A DNA stretch of 64,000 nucleotides from Cyrtodaria siliqua (GCA_037043455.1 JAWPHD010011013.1:23648-87647), one strand, 5' to 3'. Numbered from the stretch's first letter, positions 1 through 11,300 are shown. Made by a program: numbers and translations. Notes: generated by a model from the sequence alone, not told the origin.

Positions 1-640
1 CAGAAGGCTGCATAGATAATTTAACTTCTTACTAGTAATGTAAACAGTTCAGAGTTGAATTTTTGTTAAAAATGAGTTCATTTGTTTTGTTTCCTTTGTT
101 TATTCGCTATCAGTGTTCAACAGCAAAGCCCATTGTATCAGTAAAACGTATATAAAGGCTATGTTACGAAAGCACAGAAAGCACAGAGGGGACATGTGAG
201 AGAAATATGTTGTGAGGAACATCTTAGTAAGTCGAGGGAACAAGGAAACGAGATATTTATCTCATGCCTACTTATCAAGTCATGGGAACGAGATACAGAG
301 AATGCAAAGGCTTTTTAACACAGATCAATGAATATTTGTTTATGTTTTGCTCATGTTTGGAAGTAAATTCAGGGCTGGCTCTGGTAGAAATTAAGTAGTT
401 CCAAATATTACAACTTCAGTTTATATGTCAAACTGTAAATTGCTTGTAAATTGTTAAATAGTTTGAGCTTGAGAACAGTTTGTGCCAAATTCTAATCTCT
501 TAAATTATTTATGGCTCAAATTGCAGAGCTAGCCCTGGAATTACCGCCCTATGGTTATTGTTTAAGTGCATGGTTCAAAATATTTATGCTGTTTCAAAGT
601 TAGAATTTTAGTAGTTTTAGTTTGCACAGCCACGTTCACG
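1..640. other. No gene recognised
   Basis: AT-rich sequence without a convincing exon, tRNA or repeat border. A short phrase of the type CTCATGCCTACTTATCAAG lies near 263-283 between two similar GGGAACAAG/GGGAACGAGATA stretches, a minor local duplication. Nothing else stands out. Confidence 0.5.
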
Positions 641-775
641 GTTTTCGCATTAACCCTCTAGCGCGAAGCCCAATGATAATAAATGTCAGTTGGGGTAAAA
701 ATGCCGGAGTTGATAAATGTTCCTTTGAATCATTCAGGTTGCGGGTTCATATCTCACTGGAGACATTTTTTTTTC
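641..775 (+). repeat. Probable SINE fragment (B-box-like)
   Basis: The stretch GGGTTCATATCTC near 738-750 resembles a pol III B box and is followed by a T-rich run, as in other degenerate tRNA-derived SINEs of this window. No clear A box or target duplication is visible, so this is a weak call. Confidence 0.3.
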
Positions 776-1184
776 TTTTATTTTTCGTAAGAAACCTTGG
801 TTAATGGGTGTACTTTTTCTTACATTTTCTTTTCTCTTAAAGGGAGTACATCAGGCTTTTCATGGGGGTCTGTGTGTCCGACTTAAAATTGACAAATATT
901 GATATTTTCTATTCTACATGGCCAAAACATAATGAATAAGCCTAAATATTATCCCTTATTTGCTAAGAAATTCATTCTGCACAGTAATACGTGCTATCCT
1001 AGGTGACGCACCAGGGTTAATTTCAGCATTTTACGTTCGATTCCGTCCTAGCTATATGGTGTTTTCAAAGTTTAGACATTAACAAAATGGTTCTTACATC
1101 ATATTTTGATTGATATAAGTGTTTTATCATGAACGGGAACAATTTTATAATTTAAGATGTTTCTAGAAAAATCCTGATGTACCC

Positions 1185-1493
1185 CCTTTAAGAAACCTTT
1201 TTTTTTTTTTCTTTTTTTTTAATTAATTATTTCTTTATTTTTTCATTATTTTATTTATTTATTTTTTCATAAGAAACTTCGTCATGGGTTCAATTTTTCT
1301 TAACTATTTTTTTTATTTTTTAATTTTTTATTTTTTTAATTACTTTTTTTATCCCCCGCCAAAGGCATTGTCCGTCCGTCCTTTTTATATTTTTTTATCA
1401 GAAACCTTTTTTTTAATGAATTATATCGTTTATTTCATAAAAAACTTGGTAAAAAGAAATATATATTTTTTAATTTTTTTTTAATTATATTTT
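1185..1493. repeat. T-rich low-complexity stretch
   Basis: Long runs of T and TTTA/TTTTA dominate both short ORFs here. An embedded phrase ATCCCCCGCCAAAGGC followed by TTGTCCGTCCGTCC (about 1351-1382) is a truncated copy of the start of the repeat that follows at 1494. No coding content. Confidence 0.6.
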
Positions 1494-1917
1494 ATCCCCG
1501 CCAAAGGCAGAGGGATATTAATTTGGTATTGTCTGTCCGTCCGTCCTTCCGTCTGGAGCCATATCTTCATAACTGCTGGTTGGATTTTCATTACACTTGG
1601 TCATAATGTTTATCCCGATAGTGAGATGAGACGCGGCTACTTTGTTTTCCGGAATCGCCCCAGTAACGCCAAATTTATTTCGGAATCGTCCTAGTCACGC
1701 CGCAGTTATTGCCCTTAAATTAATAAAAATTCCTTATTAAATGTTTTTTTCATAAATAATTTTAACAATTGATGATGTATGTTAATATAACTTGGCACAA
1801 GTAATTATTATAACAATGCCTTAAAATGAGACATCTTCCAATTTAAAAAAACAACACCTTCACCCCTAGGAAAATGCATTATTCGGCGGGGGATATCAAT
1901 TCAACGAATTTGCTTGT
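1494..1917. repeat. Dispersed repeat with CCCCGCC start
   Basis: Begins ATCCCCGCCAAAGGCAGAGG, passes through a GTCCGTCC microsatellite-like run, and ends GGCGGGGGATATCAATTC followed by ACGAATTTGCTTGT. The same terminal phrase TCAATTCAACGAATTTGCTT recurs at about 2470-2489, so this terminus is repeated locally. The CCCCGCC/GGCGGGG ends are inverted relative to each other. No protein is encoded; a non-autonomous element is likely and its class is unresolved. Confidence 0.5.
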
Positions 1918-1984
1918 ATTAATATTAGTGTCTGACCAGTCATATTTTCGTATATAATAATATGAAGTAATAAAAATGTTTCAG

Positions 1985-2105
1985 GCCATATATCAAGTGT
2001 TCTACAAGGAGATAAGTTCAATGGACAGAGGTTCCTTCTACCAGTTGCGCAATTTGATCAACCGTAGAGATGTTAGTGGACCTAAAGTAGTTATCCAAAA
2101 GTTAG
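1985..2105 (+). pseudogene. DUF6589-like exon remnant
   Basis: A TTTCAG acceptor ends at 1984 and a G|GTAAAT donor begins at 2106. Between them one open frame contains the phrase RGSFYQLRNLINRRDVSG. In proteins of the DUF6589 family a similar RG-x-YxLRNLINRR phrase precedes a segment like the one at 4745 in this window, so both are probably pieces of one former gene (family match recalled, not searched). The exon ends in phase 1, which does not fit the frame of the next piece. Either an exon is missing or the locus is dead. Confidence 0.5.
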
Positions 2106-2216
2106 GTAAATGAAGATTTATTATGATTTGTTCGGATTTGTTATTTTTGCCATTTTGTTTTTTTATCTCTGCTGGCCTTTGGGCCTAATGGGATGACGTG
2201 TTGTACGTCGTCCGTT

Positions 2217-2490
2217 AACTTTTGCCTTGTGAACACTCTAGCCCCTTCATTTTGCATGCGATCTTAACCAAACTTGGCCAAAGTCTTTATATTTGACGGA
2301 GTTACGACCCCTTGACATTTTTACTTTAAATTGCTTGTCGGCGCTACTCCTCCTAAATGCCTTGTTGGATTTCGACGAAACTTGGCAGGAAGCTTCGGAA
2401 TGATGTCTAGTTGTGCAAATCGCTGTATACCAATGAATTCTTGGACAAGTTGGCCCTTGGATTGTTATCAATTCAACGAATTTGCTTGTT
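2217..2490. repeat. Dispersed repeat segment
   Basis: Contains phrases such as CCCTTCATTTTGCATGCGATC and AACCAAACTTGGCCAAAG, a style shared with the tandem repeat at 5640-5935. It ends with the same TCAATTCAACGAATTTGCTT phrase seen at about 1895-1915. The ORFs read through it are not conserved and are treated as chance. Confidence 0.45.
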
Positions 2491-2640
2491 AGATTTTGCA
2501 TGTGGTACACACTAGTATTATTGAAATTGATTACAATTTTAAGTTATATATGTTATAATATATCTATAAATAATAGTACATTTAAATATACTGACGCATG
2601 TCAAAACATAAACCACATGAGGGGACACCACCTTGTTTGC

Positions 2641-4070
2641 ACCACAGGCAGACGGCGTGTACCCCACCCCGCACACACCCTACCCCACTCTACTACCTGC
2701 TCCCACTCTCTTTCCACCTGTTTCTCTACTACCCCCCTTAAATATGTTTTCAATGACATACTGTAAACTGTTCTACTTGGTTTTCAATATAAAAAAAAAA
2801 AATACACACTCTCGATACCATATAAAGGTGTTGGACTCTTTAATAAAAACAGCTATAGACCTCAATTAAAGCCTTGCTGTGCTTGTATTTTTGGACATAG
2901 CATCGTCAATGTGTGCTTTATATCGCATCAGCGAAACGTTAAAGACGTTTGAAAGCAGGTCGACTACGATATGACCTAAGCAATGCTTTTTCTATGTACA
3001 TGGTACGGTATAGGGAAATATGTTTCTTCGACGACTCTCGCATAAAAATGCAACGTGATCGTTGAAAGAAAACCGTTTAACAACACTCAACGGTTCAAAG
3101 AACTTCCAGGAGTAATCACAGACGCTGCAATCGAGTTCTTTCAGAAACGGTCATTTGTTTACCGTTACGATTCGCCATGTTGAATTAAATTACTGGTTTC
3201 CTTGTTACCTTTATATTTATGATATGAAGCTGGGTACAAGGCGACCGGAAAAGAGACTGGACCAATCCGGGTGACTTTTTTTCAACATGGCGAATCGTAA
3301 CGATAAACAAATAACCGTTTGTGAAAGAACTCGATTGCAGCGTCTGTGATTTCTCCTGGAAGTTCTTCGTACCGGTGAGTGTTGTTAAACGGTTTTCTTT
3401 CAACGATCACGGTGCACTTTTATGCGAGAGTCGTCACAGATAGATATTTCCTTATTACCGTAATATGTACATAAAAAATGCATTGCTTAGGTCATATCGT
3501 AGTCGACCTGCTTTCAAACGTCTTTGACGTTTCGCTGATGCGATATAAAGGACACATTGAAGAAATCAGTGTTGTGGCTATTTGTTATAATATGTACCCG
3601 ATTGATTCGAATCGGAATGACGATGTTATGACCAAAAATACAAGCACAGCAAGGCGTTAAGCGAGGTCTATAGCTGTTTTTATAAAAGAGTCCAACACCT
3701 TTATATGGTATCGAGAGTATGTATTTTTATTTTTATTTTTTTTTTTACATTGAAAACCAAGAAGAACAGTATGGCATTGAAAACATATTTAAGAGGGGTA
3801 GTAGAGTAGAGAAACAGGTGGAAAGGTGGGTAGTAGAGAGTGGGATTTTAATTGATTGAATTGGGTTTTATAGTCGCACCAACAGCTAAGGTCATATGGC
3901 GACTTTCCAGCTTCCATTGGTGGAGGAAGACCCCAGGTGCCCCTCCGGGCAATTTTTGTGCACGGGCGGGCACCTGGGTAGAACCACCGTAGAGAGTGGG
4001 AGTGGGTAGGAGTGGGTAGTAGAGGGGGTAGGGTGTGGGCGGGGTGGGGTACGCGCCGTCTGCCTGTGGT
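2641..4070. mobile_element. Foldback element, about 1.4 kb
   Basis: The left arm (2641-3186) reads as the reverse complement of the right arm (3281-4070) around a spacer at 3187-3280. Ends are ACCACAGGCAGACGGCG on the left and CGCCGTCTGCCTGTGGT on the right. Internal pairs include the GCAGGTCGACTACGATATGA region (about 2956-2975) and its inverse near 3490-3510, and GATTCGCCATGTTGAA against TTCAACATGGCGAATC at the centre. The right arm carries a SINE insertion (3846-3989) and about 60 extra bases near 3565-3625 that the left arm lacks. No transposase is present. It is either a non-autonomous foldback transposon or an inverted duplication; no target duplication was found. Confidence 0.75.
3846..3989 (-). 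mobile_element. 5'-truncated tRNA-derived SINE
   Basis: Reverse complement of the tail module of the full copies at 27454 and 51062: it has the GGGCACCTGGG hairpin, then GCTGGAAAGTCGCCATATGA, then an AATTCAAT tail. It is flanked by the 12-bp direct repeat TAGAGAGTGGGA (3834-3845 and 3990-4001), the mark of a LINE-driven insertion. It lacks the tRNA-like head, so it is a 5'-truncated insertion into the right arm of the foldback element and is younger than it. Confidence 0.85.
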
Positions 4071-4180
4071 TTGCTCTACAGTAATCTATTTTGCTAAATA
4101 ATATAAGTTTTACCTTACTATATATTTATTTAAAATATTAAAGATTAAGATACTGTATACATATGCTGAGTTAATTTTAA

Positions 4181-4487
4181 GGAGACACCTGGCGATCTTA
4201 ATTAGTTTAAAACTCCTGTTTGTCTTCAATATGATTTACATACTTTCAGTCATTAAAGTTAAGTGTCTGAATAGTTCAAGGTACATGTAAATTGATTTTA
4301 CATATCACTAAATTTTGATAATAATGCATTAGTTACTTGAAAATTTAGACAGAATATGGAAAAGGGTTGAAATCTCACGTTGTTTTTTTTTCCTATGAGG
4401 GCGGTTCTAGAGTCAAATTGAGGCAAGATTAATAACCGAGATACTTATTTTAATGTTTGAATGTAACTCAAGTTCGCCATGTGTCCC
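4181..4487. mobile_element. TTAA-flanked MITE (AGGGACAC family)
   Basis: Left end GGAGACACCTGGCGATCTT and right end AAGTTCGCCATGTGTCC are inverted repeats, each abutting TTAA (4177-4180, 4488-4491). Other copies in the window are at 15056, 51754 and 51837, with fragments near 6452, 19545 and 48505. The TTAA duplication and AGGGACAC-type ends suggest a Kolobok- or piggyBac-like non-autonomous family; no transposase is encoded. Confidence 0.65.
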
Positions 4488-4744
4488 TTAAACAAAATAG
4501 AATAAAACGCATGAGCTGATTAATGAGTATGACACTTTATTTACAGTATATATGTAATTGTTATCAATATATAAAATAATATGTATGTACTCTGTTTGTA
4601 CAGCATATGTAATGGCTACTTAAATAAATTAAATGAAAACAAATATATGTTATAATATAAAGTGAATCACTTATTTCTGGCAGTTTTAAAAAGTGTTTGA
4701 AAATAGCAGTGATTTATCATAATCCATTGCATATTTTCATTTTT

Positions 4745-5618
4745 AGACCACACAAGCAATTTGTTGATGATGTAACAGATGCTTATATTGTTGCTGCGTT
4801 TCTGGACATCATGGATATGGAAGATGCGACATCTAACCCTAGAAATCCTCCCGTATTTACTTTGATGAACAGTGGTCAAACGAAAGAGTGGTTAAACAGA
4901 ATGTCAAAGAAAGCTCTTGTCGGTTTACAATTGTGTGATCTGGAAAGTTTTAAATAACGCGAGTTGATGAAAGTTATTTATGTCCTCTGTGGAATGGTAC
5001 ATATACATCACTGGCATGGTTAAAAAAACACCTTCTCAACAAACACCATTGGAAATTTCACAAAGTGAATACACAGGTTGAAAACAGCAATGCCGTTAAA
5101 CACTTCCTTTTCATGGCATCGCTTTTTATGGACACTTGTGATTCCTACAGAATGGGAGGTGGCGATAGGATAGTCAGAATTGCTTAATATGAATGGCTGT
5201 ATGACTCTGCCTTGAAATATACAAAGTACAAATATGGTTATGGAGAATGGTTTCATTTGTTCTGTCAATTACTGGCTGTAAAGAAAGCTTTGAGTACAAA
5301 TGGAACATGAGTGTTAACTTGAAAGGTGGAATTGCTAACAACATGCCAAATGACAACTGTGTTGTGATTCAGGTTACTAATATTAAAAGGGAGTTAAACA
5401 ATCAAGGAGCAAACAAATCATATGAATCAGCCAAAAAGATTTGTATGACAACCCAGATTGTTGACAGTATATTAGAACAGTTGATTCGTACAACAAAGAC
5501 AGTGAGGTCTAAAAGGAACAGGCCTGAAGTTGACAAAAGTAAAGATGTATTTTGTATGGTACAGTGTCTCAGAAAAAAAGTAGATTATGTAAAAAGAATG
5601 GTGCTTTGGAGACCTTAA
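4745..5618 (+). pseudogene. DUF6589-like pseudogene body
   Basis: Three consecutive frames carry one protein-like message. Frame one (about 4745-4956) has a segment containing TDAYIVAAFLDIMDMEDA. After a frameshift, about 4966-5294 reads a CPLW-x-GTY-(6)-WLKKHLLNKHHW zinc-finger-like motif, with an in-frame stop near 5185. After another shift, 5283-5618 contains YKWNMSVNLKGGIANNMPND and ends at a stop. The WNxxVNxxGGxxNNMPxD pattern and the CPLC-type finger are features I recall of DUF6589-family proteins, which are abundant in marine invertebrates and of unknown function. The second finger cysteine is replaced by W. Shifts and a stop make this a decayed copy. A TTTTTAG acceptor-like site ends at 4746. 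Confidence 0.55.
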
Positions 5619-5639
5619 AGCTTGTAGTATTGGTTGTCT

Positions 5640-5935
5640 CGTTAAGACGATAGGGCCTTCATTTTTCATCCGATCTTTACAAACCATAACAGATTGTTAA
5701 TAGCAATGACAGCTCGGATAAGTTGAAAGACCAGCTATATCCGACCAGGAACACCAGAGTTATGTGCCCTTGAATTATTGATAAATGCCTTGTAAACAAT
5801 CTAGCGCCGTCATTTTGTATTCGATCTTTCTCCCAGATTGGCCAGATTGTGGATATCAATGAAAGCTCGGACAAGTTTAAAAAACAGCCAGATCGAAACC
5901 AGTAACACCGGAGTTATTGCCCTTTTTATTATTTT
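5640..5935. repeat. Two tandem copies of a ~145-bp dispersed repeat
   Basis: Two similar units each contain a phrase like CATTTTNNATYCGATCTTT, then CAGATTG, then AGCTCGGA-AAGTT, then an ACCAGCCAGAT-like stretch and GAGTTATNGCCC. The unit style matches 2217-2490. Non-coding; the ORFs across it on the minus strand are chance. Confidence 0.55.
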
Positions 5936-6180
5936 GTAAAAAATGTACACTGAAACCTCAGGAGTCGTGGGTTCAAATCTCGCAACGGGAGTAACCAGGG
6001 AAATAGAGAAATGTTTAATTTCTACCCTAGGAGCAACATTTTCCAGGTTAGCCCCCAATGTTGGTACTGTACCGGGTTCTGTCTTAAGTCAGTACCCCGG
6101 TGTAAATATTGTTGGTCTAACTGGGCTCTGCACGCAATATCCGTTCCTAACCGTAGCCTAATAAATTGGCTCCTATGCAG
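5936..6180 (+). repeat. Degenerate SINE
   Basis: A B-box-like GTGGGTTCAAATCTCGCAAC near 5969 is followed by about 200 bases of non-coding body. The A box is not clear and no target duplication was found, so it is probably an old or truncated tRNA-derived element. Downstream to 6589 nothing is recognised except a right-end fragment of the AGGGACAC family at about 6452-6470. Confidence 0.4.
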
Positions 6181-6589
6181 TTTTTTTTTTATTCTGACGT
6201 TCTATGTAACTGCTCGCCAATACGAAAAATTTCAAAAGAGCATTAAACGTGTATTTTAACACACTATTCCTAACCGGTACGTGTAAAAAGTAATAGGAAA
6301 GGAAGCGCCAAACCAGCAACAACAATGTTTAAATTATAACCAACAAATTTATTTAAATTGTACAGTGAACAATATTCACTTGCAGAATACACATAAATTA
6401 TATCAAGTATTTCTAAAATCCGTTATTATATATAATAAAGTCCAAAAATATTGTCACATGTCCCTTTAATCTAAATTGTACAGTGACCCTTTTAATTCAG
6501 TTGTATGTCAAATCATATCAACATCATCATTATGAACACTCATTCATAGGAAACATCACCCATTAAGGGTGGGGTGGGTGAGGTGATGG

Positions 6590-7516
6590 TAATCCGAGCC
6601 TTCTCTGACCTTACCAGCCCTTTTTACGATTTTTGATATTTCATCTGGCTGTTTACGGTCAGAGGAACTCCTATAGTTAAAACACGGGGATCTCCTCTCC
6701 CGCGAGGGAGAGGAACTACCCTCTTGGTTTTAAATCAATATATCTATGTAAGAATTCATTGGATTAACATTTCAAGCATATAAACCGATTACCAATATAT
6801 TTATTTACCTACATGAACCGAAATATTTGTTTTATTAACCTTAATAATGTTGTAACGGTCAACCGTTTCAGACGAAGTTAGAAAATATTAATTTTCCAAC
6901 ATGTGTTGTTATTCAGGTCAAATGTCACGTGATCGTGACCGGTGCGCCGATAAATATTTCCCGCAAAATTCAAAAAAATTCAAATTTGCGACCAACTTTT
7001 CCTTTTGGCACTAGCAATACTCTGAACAACATCCAATTGTTTATCTTTAAAGTTTAGACCCTAATTATGCTCCGAGAAGAGTTCGTTCCACTCCAAAAAT
7101 CCCTCGATGCTGTCAGTTGACAGTGGACTTATTTGATGAGGGAATATGAATGCCTTTACCTCTCGCGAGAATATCACGTGAATTTAATTAATATGCAAAA
7201 TGACAATATGGCGGATATAGTAAATAAAAGTGTACTTCAAAACATAAATGTTTTATTGTTTTATTGTGTCACTACCATCGATAAAGGTGCAGTTTTATCA
7301 CTGCAACTTGGTATAATAAACATTAATTGATCGATCTGTTGAGCTAAATTATCGTAAAAAATTGACCCGACACCGCAAACATCGTTGAAAGTGCATGACT
7401 GTGCGTTTTTAGTAATCCTTCGGTTTTCATTATCGGAGTTCCTCTGACCCTATAAAGCCGTAAAAAAAAAAGAAAAGAAAAAAAAAGGCTTTTAGGGTCA
7501 GAGAAGGCTCGGATTA
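6590..7516. mobile_element. Mutator-like non-autonomous element, 9-bp TSD
   Basis: Left end TAATCCGAGCCTTCTCTGAC and right end GTCAGAGAAGGCTCGGATTA are perfect inverses. Similarity between the ends continues inward for roughly 100 bases (for example GGTCAGAGGAACTCC on both sides). Perfect 9-bp direct repeats AGGTGATGG flank it (6581-6589, 7517-7525). Nine-base duplications with long terminal inverted repeats are typical of Mutator-like transposons. The 927-bp body has no transposase. The empty site would read ...GTGAGGTGATGGGTG... Confidence 0.85.
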
Positions 7517-7525
7517 AGGTGATGG

Positions 7526-8296
7526 GTGTGTCCGGTTTTCGAGGTTTGTTTAGGTGAGTGAAGTATTTTCGAAATTGTCCAGGGGACTAGGGTGTTGTCA
7601 AACAATATTTTATATAGGAGGTGATTTAGGTAAGCGAGGTAATGAGGTCGGCTTGTAGGGATTTTTGAGGTGTGTTGGGTGGCGGTAAAGGGAAAAGGTC
7701 CAGGGAGGTATTTCCGAAATTTCAGAGATTTGTTTTATATAAAAATATCCATGGGGATATTTGTAGATTTTCTAGTGGTTCGAGGTTTGAATAAACGCTC
7801 TTTTCAGGGTAGGTTTGTTTGAGGATATGTTTGAAGAAAAAAATGTAAAGGGTATTTTGTTGACATTATATGTGCGGGGTCTAAATCCGGAGGGTGGGGG
7901 TGGGGTGGTGGAAGTGCGAATATTTTGGCTGGAACAACTCATTCCTTTCAAACAGGAGTTAATTTCTGTCATATCCTCGGCGCCGTTCCATCCCCACCTC
8001 GCAATCCCTCATTTTAAAAGTAAAAATTCAAATAGAGTAATACAGTTATATTCTATTTCCTTTTTATAATCAATTAAAAATAAATCAAACTTAGTATTTG
8101 CTATGTCAGTTGCAAAATCATAGCTTCAATCTCAAATAAATACGCATACACATCTCCAAACACATTCTATTAATACACAACTATGTCAAAATAGAACGTT
8201 TTGTCTTCCAAAGATTAAGCTATAAACTAGGTTTAAAACATCTATCTAGTGCATAATTATAGTTCATGAGAAAATGATGTAAATGTAACAATTAAA
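7526..8296. other. No gene recognised
   Basis: G/T-rich then AT-rich sequence. Short ORFs on both strands near 7772-8069 are unrelated to any family I recognise and overlap each other on opposite strands. No repeat border seen. Confidence 0.45.
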
Positions 8297-8770
8297 GTTA
8301 CCGGGTATATGCCATTTGCTTGGATGGTGAAGGTCACAGCCACATTTGCTTTTTGACACTTTGTGATGTATTACCCAAGAAACAACTATAAGCGAAGTTT
8401 GACAGGTTTAATGCATAACGTTTTTGAGAAAGTGACCTAAGCAGATAAACATTATAAGGTTATCTGCCCTTTGCTTGGAAGGTCGCATCCACATTTGCTT
8501 TGTCACGTTGCGATGTATCACCCAAGATACAACTAAAAACAAAGTTTGAAAGGTGTAGTGCATACAGTTTGCAAGAAAGTGACCTAAACGCAAAATAATG
8601 TTGAAGGTAAAAAATAGGTTATCTGCCCTTTATTGGAGGGTCAAGGTCACATCTACATTTGCTTTGTCACTTTGCAATGTACCAACCAAGATACAACTAT
8701 AAGCAAAGTTTGAAAGGTCTAGTGCATACAGTTTGTGAAAAAGTGACCTAAACGCAAAAGTTGAACGTAA
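8297..8770. repeat. Tandem repeat, three ~160-bp units
   Basis: Units begin near 8297, 8458 and 8617. Each holds a GGTTATCTGCCCTTT-like phrase, GGTCACATCCACATTTGCTT, ACCAAGATACAACTATAAG, AAAGTTTGAAAGGT and GAAAGTGACCTAA. Units differ by substitutions and small gaps, so the array is old. No coding potential is maintained across units. Confidence 0.75.
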
Positions 8771-9285
8771 AAACATACAAAACATGTTTATTCATTTTTA
8801 TATTTCACAGAAAAAAAATATGCGGAAGTATTTTCTGTTAATAGCTGTGAAGATTATCAAATGGCAAAACAGGTTTTCAAAATGTACGGTCGAATTTAAA
8901 GAAGTATTGCATCTTTATTTTAATTTGTTTAACAGAAGAACCCACACATTGTACTACAGAAGCTCGAGCCTTTAGCGCTTCACGTCTGCTGATCCACTTT
9001 TAACGTGAAATGTGAAAGTTCTGCTATTTTCACGTGAAGACGTGATCCTTGTTTTTATTTTACGTGATAACGTGAACAGCCCTCACCCCCACCCCCTCCC
9101 CCTTTGGGACCCCCTTATAAGGCCCAATTCCATGAGGAAAGGAGGATGTTAACATGTAATTGGTGGTGGTAAACCTTCACAGTAATCGGAACTCTTCGGC
9201 AATTTCCGTAATCGTACTCGCGACTAAGCAAGGGACGCAATCGTAGTCATTGAATCACAGTGACTGAACTAGTAATAAATAAACA

Positions 9286-9414
9286 ATGTCGAAGAAAAAG
9301 CAAGCAAAAATGGATCGTTTTATCGTAATAAATCCACAAGCTGAAGACCCAAACAGTTCTAATTCAAAATCCGGAACATCCAGAATGAAACAAACAACAA
9401 TTGAGTCTCTCAAG
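9286..9414 (+). CDS. TCEANC2: TCEANC2, coding exon 1
   Basis: First of four coding exons of a 218-codon protein related to transcription elongation factor S-II (TFIIS). Expected residues: N-terminal tail 1-43, a TFIIS N-terminal (LW-type) helical domain at about 44-130, and a TFIIS central-type region at about 140-210. The C-terminal zinc ribbon that lets TFIIS stimulate RNA polymerase II cleavage is absent, as in the known family, so a direct cleavage role is not expected; nuclear action is inferred. Exon 1 contains QTTIESLK just before the GTAAAT donor at 9415 (phase 0). A second in-frame ATG at 9310 starts MDRFIV, where I recall vertebrate proteins starting, so the true start may be there. 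No TATA box is obvious upstream; ACGTGA-rich sequence lies at 8990-9070. Confidence 0.9.
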
Positions 9415-10385
9415 GTAAATAAATTGACATTTTTTTTCTAATTACAAATCTGAACGTTTCGGCACCAAGACGGTTCGATCCCATTTAGTCATCTCGGACT
9501 TATCTATATAATCACGTTATTGATGACAAGTGCATTACAATGAAATACTTATTTTATCATGACACTGTTTAGCGATATGTTCAATAATCAATATTGATTT
9601 TTTTAAACATTGCGGGACTTTTTTTTCTTCTTGTGTTTTGGGACATTCTATCCGCACATGGTTATGCTGATAATTTTCCTTTTTCGCAAGAACATTGTGC
9701 TGATATGTATCCTTATTCGCATGGTTGTCATGCTAATAAGGTCAGTTATCGATTCAACAGAAAAAATATTTGAAAACGTATATAAAACAATGCAAATTAA
9801 TGGATCCCATAATATAATAAAAACAGTTTTAGCTTTGTAGCATTTATTTTAATAATTTATCATGCTATCTTTTGCAAAATTTTGCTGTAAAAATTCCTTT
9901 GAGTGCCGTATAACAAATAATGTAAAAGGTAACCTACTGCCAATGAATCTAGACATGTAAACAATTTCATTTATTTGAGGGAAATTTATATGATGGTCTG
10001 ACAATATTGGTCCGAGTTGTGAAAGCTGGTTCAACTACATCAGGGAGTAAGTGTACAGGGAGGAGAAACGGATCGTTTTGCCGTTTTATGTTGTCGCGCG
10101 TGTGTTTCACTACTGCGTGAAAATGACTACTGCCGGTTGTTCCGCGCGTGTGTGAAAAACAGCAAATTCTTGTAAATTATTACACTTACAAACTCAATAA
10201 AGGTGCGAAATGAAAACATAAGTATTATTTATTCATATTGTGATTTCTGATACAGAGCGTGTATTTGTTTGCATGTATTAAAGCACATTTTAACAGACGG
10301 TTCTGTGTAACAAAGATGGCGCCACTCTGCGCCAAATAAAAATGGTGTGACAGTGTATAGCTATTGCAAACGAGATACGAGACTA

Positions 10386-10874
10386 GGCCATCAATAAAAA
10401 AATGTTTGTTTGCTGTGCTGTGTCCTACCCAGAATTTTGAGGGTGGGTAGGTAGGTAGGGATTTTTTTTTTTTTTTTTTTTTACATCAAAAGCTTATCCA
10501 ATCTACAACACTATAAAGGCCCTAGTACGATGTTAGGGCATAGGTTATTAAAACTAAACACAAGGACTTGCACATAATTATTTTATTCATGTGTATTTTT
10601 AGATTTTTTTTTTTATATATATTGTTCGCATATATTATGCCATTTTTGTACTAAGGCAACTTTTTGATAACCTTTGTAATCTAGATTAGATGTTTAACAA
10701 CTCTGGCTAATAAAATTATCATTATTTTGAATAAAATAAAAAAATAATATTTTTTTTTTTTTTTTTATTTAATTTTTTTTTTTTCGGCCCGAGGTCATTA
10801 ACATTTTTTGAGTCGCGGCCGAATCGGGTGAGTCGGTCGGAGCACGGCAAACAAACATATTTTTATTGATGGCC
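10386..10874. mobile_element. PIF/Harbinger-like MITE nested in 10041-11385
   Basis: Perfect ends GGCCATCAATAAAAA and TTTTTATTGATGGCC, continuing to a GTTTGTTTGC/GCAAACAAAC pair. Flanked by the trinucleotide CTA on both sides (10383-10385, 10875-10877), the duplication size of PIF/Harbinger elements. A related right end (AGCAAACAAATATATTTTTA then GGATGGCC) occurs near 26573-26602. The interior has long T runs and GGGTAGGTAGGTAGGG. Confidence 0.7.
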
Positions 10875-10879
10875 CTACG

Positions 10880-11300
10880 GGTTATTTGGGCATTAATAAT
10901 AACAAAAAGTGAATAGTAGACATATTTATCTTTGTCAAGAGGGTAATTTCATGGTGTTGATTAATGATTATAAGACAAAGCCTAAAAAGAGGTGTTGAAA
11001 ATGTGCCTTTTGAGATATCAGCTGAAATTTTTAATTTTTCAAATTAAAAATGATGTGGAGCTATTGTAAACGAGATGCGAAGTATGGGTTATATTAGGCA
11101 TTAATAATAACAAAAAGTGAATAGTAGAAATATTTATCTTTGTCAAGAAGGTAATTTCGTGATGTTGATTATAACAGAAAGCCGTAAAAAAGAGGCTGTA
11201 AAATTACTAAAAACTGCCTAATTTGAGATGTTGGCTGAAATTTTAACTTTTCAAATGTAAAGCGCTTACGATCGATTTACCTGTATCGATAAAATAGTAA
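10880..11300. repeat. Two tandem ~215-bp units
   Basis: Each unit contains GCATTAATAATAACAAAAAG, TATTTATCTTTGTCAAGA, GGTAATTTC and GCTGAAATTTT, ending with a GAGCTATTGTAAACGAGATG-like phrase. A third partial end of the unit (AGCTATTGCAAACGAGATAC) sits at about 10361-10380, just left of the nested MITE. The MITE therefore landed at a unit boundary of an existing array. Confidence 0.7.
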
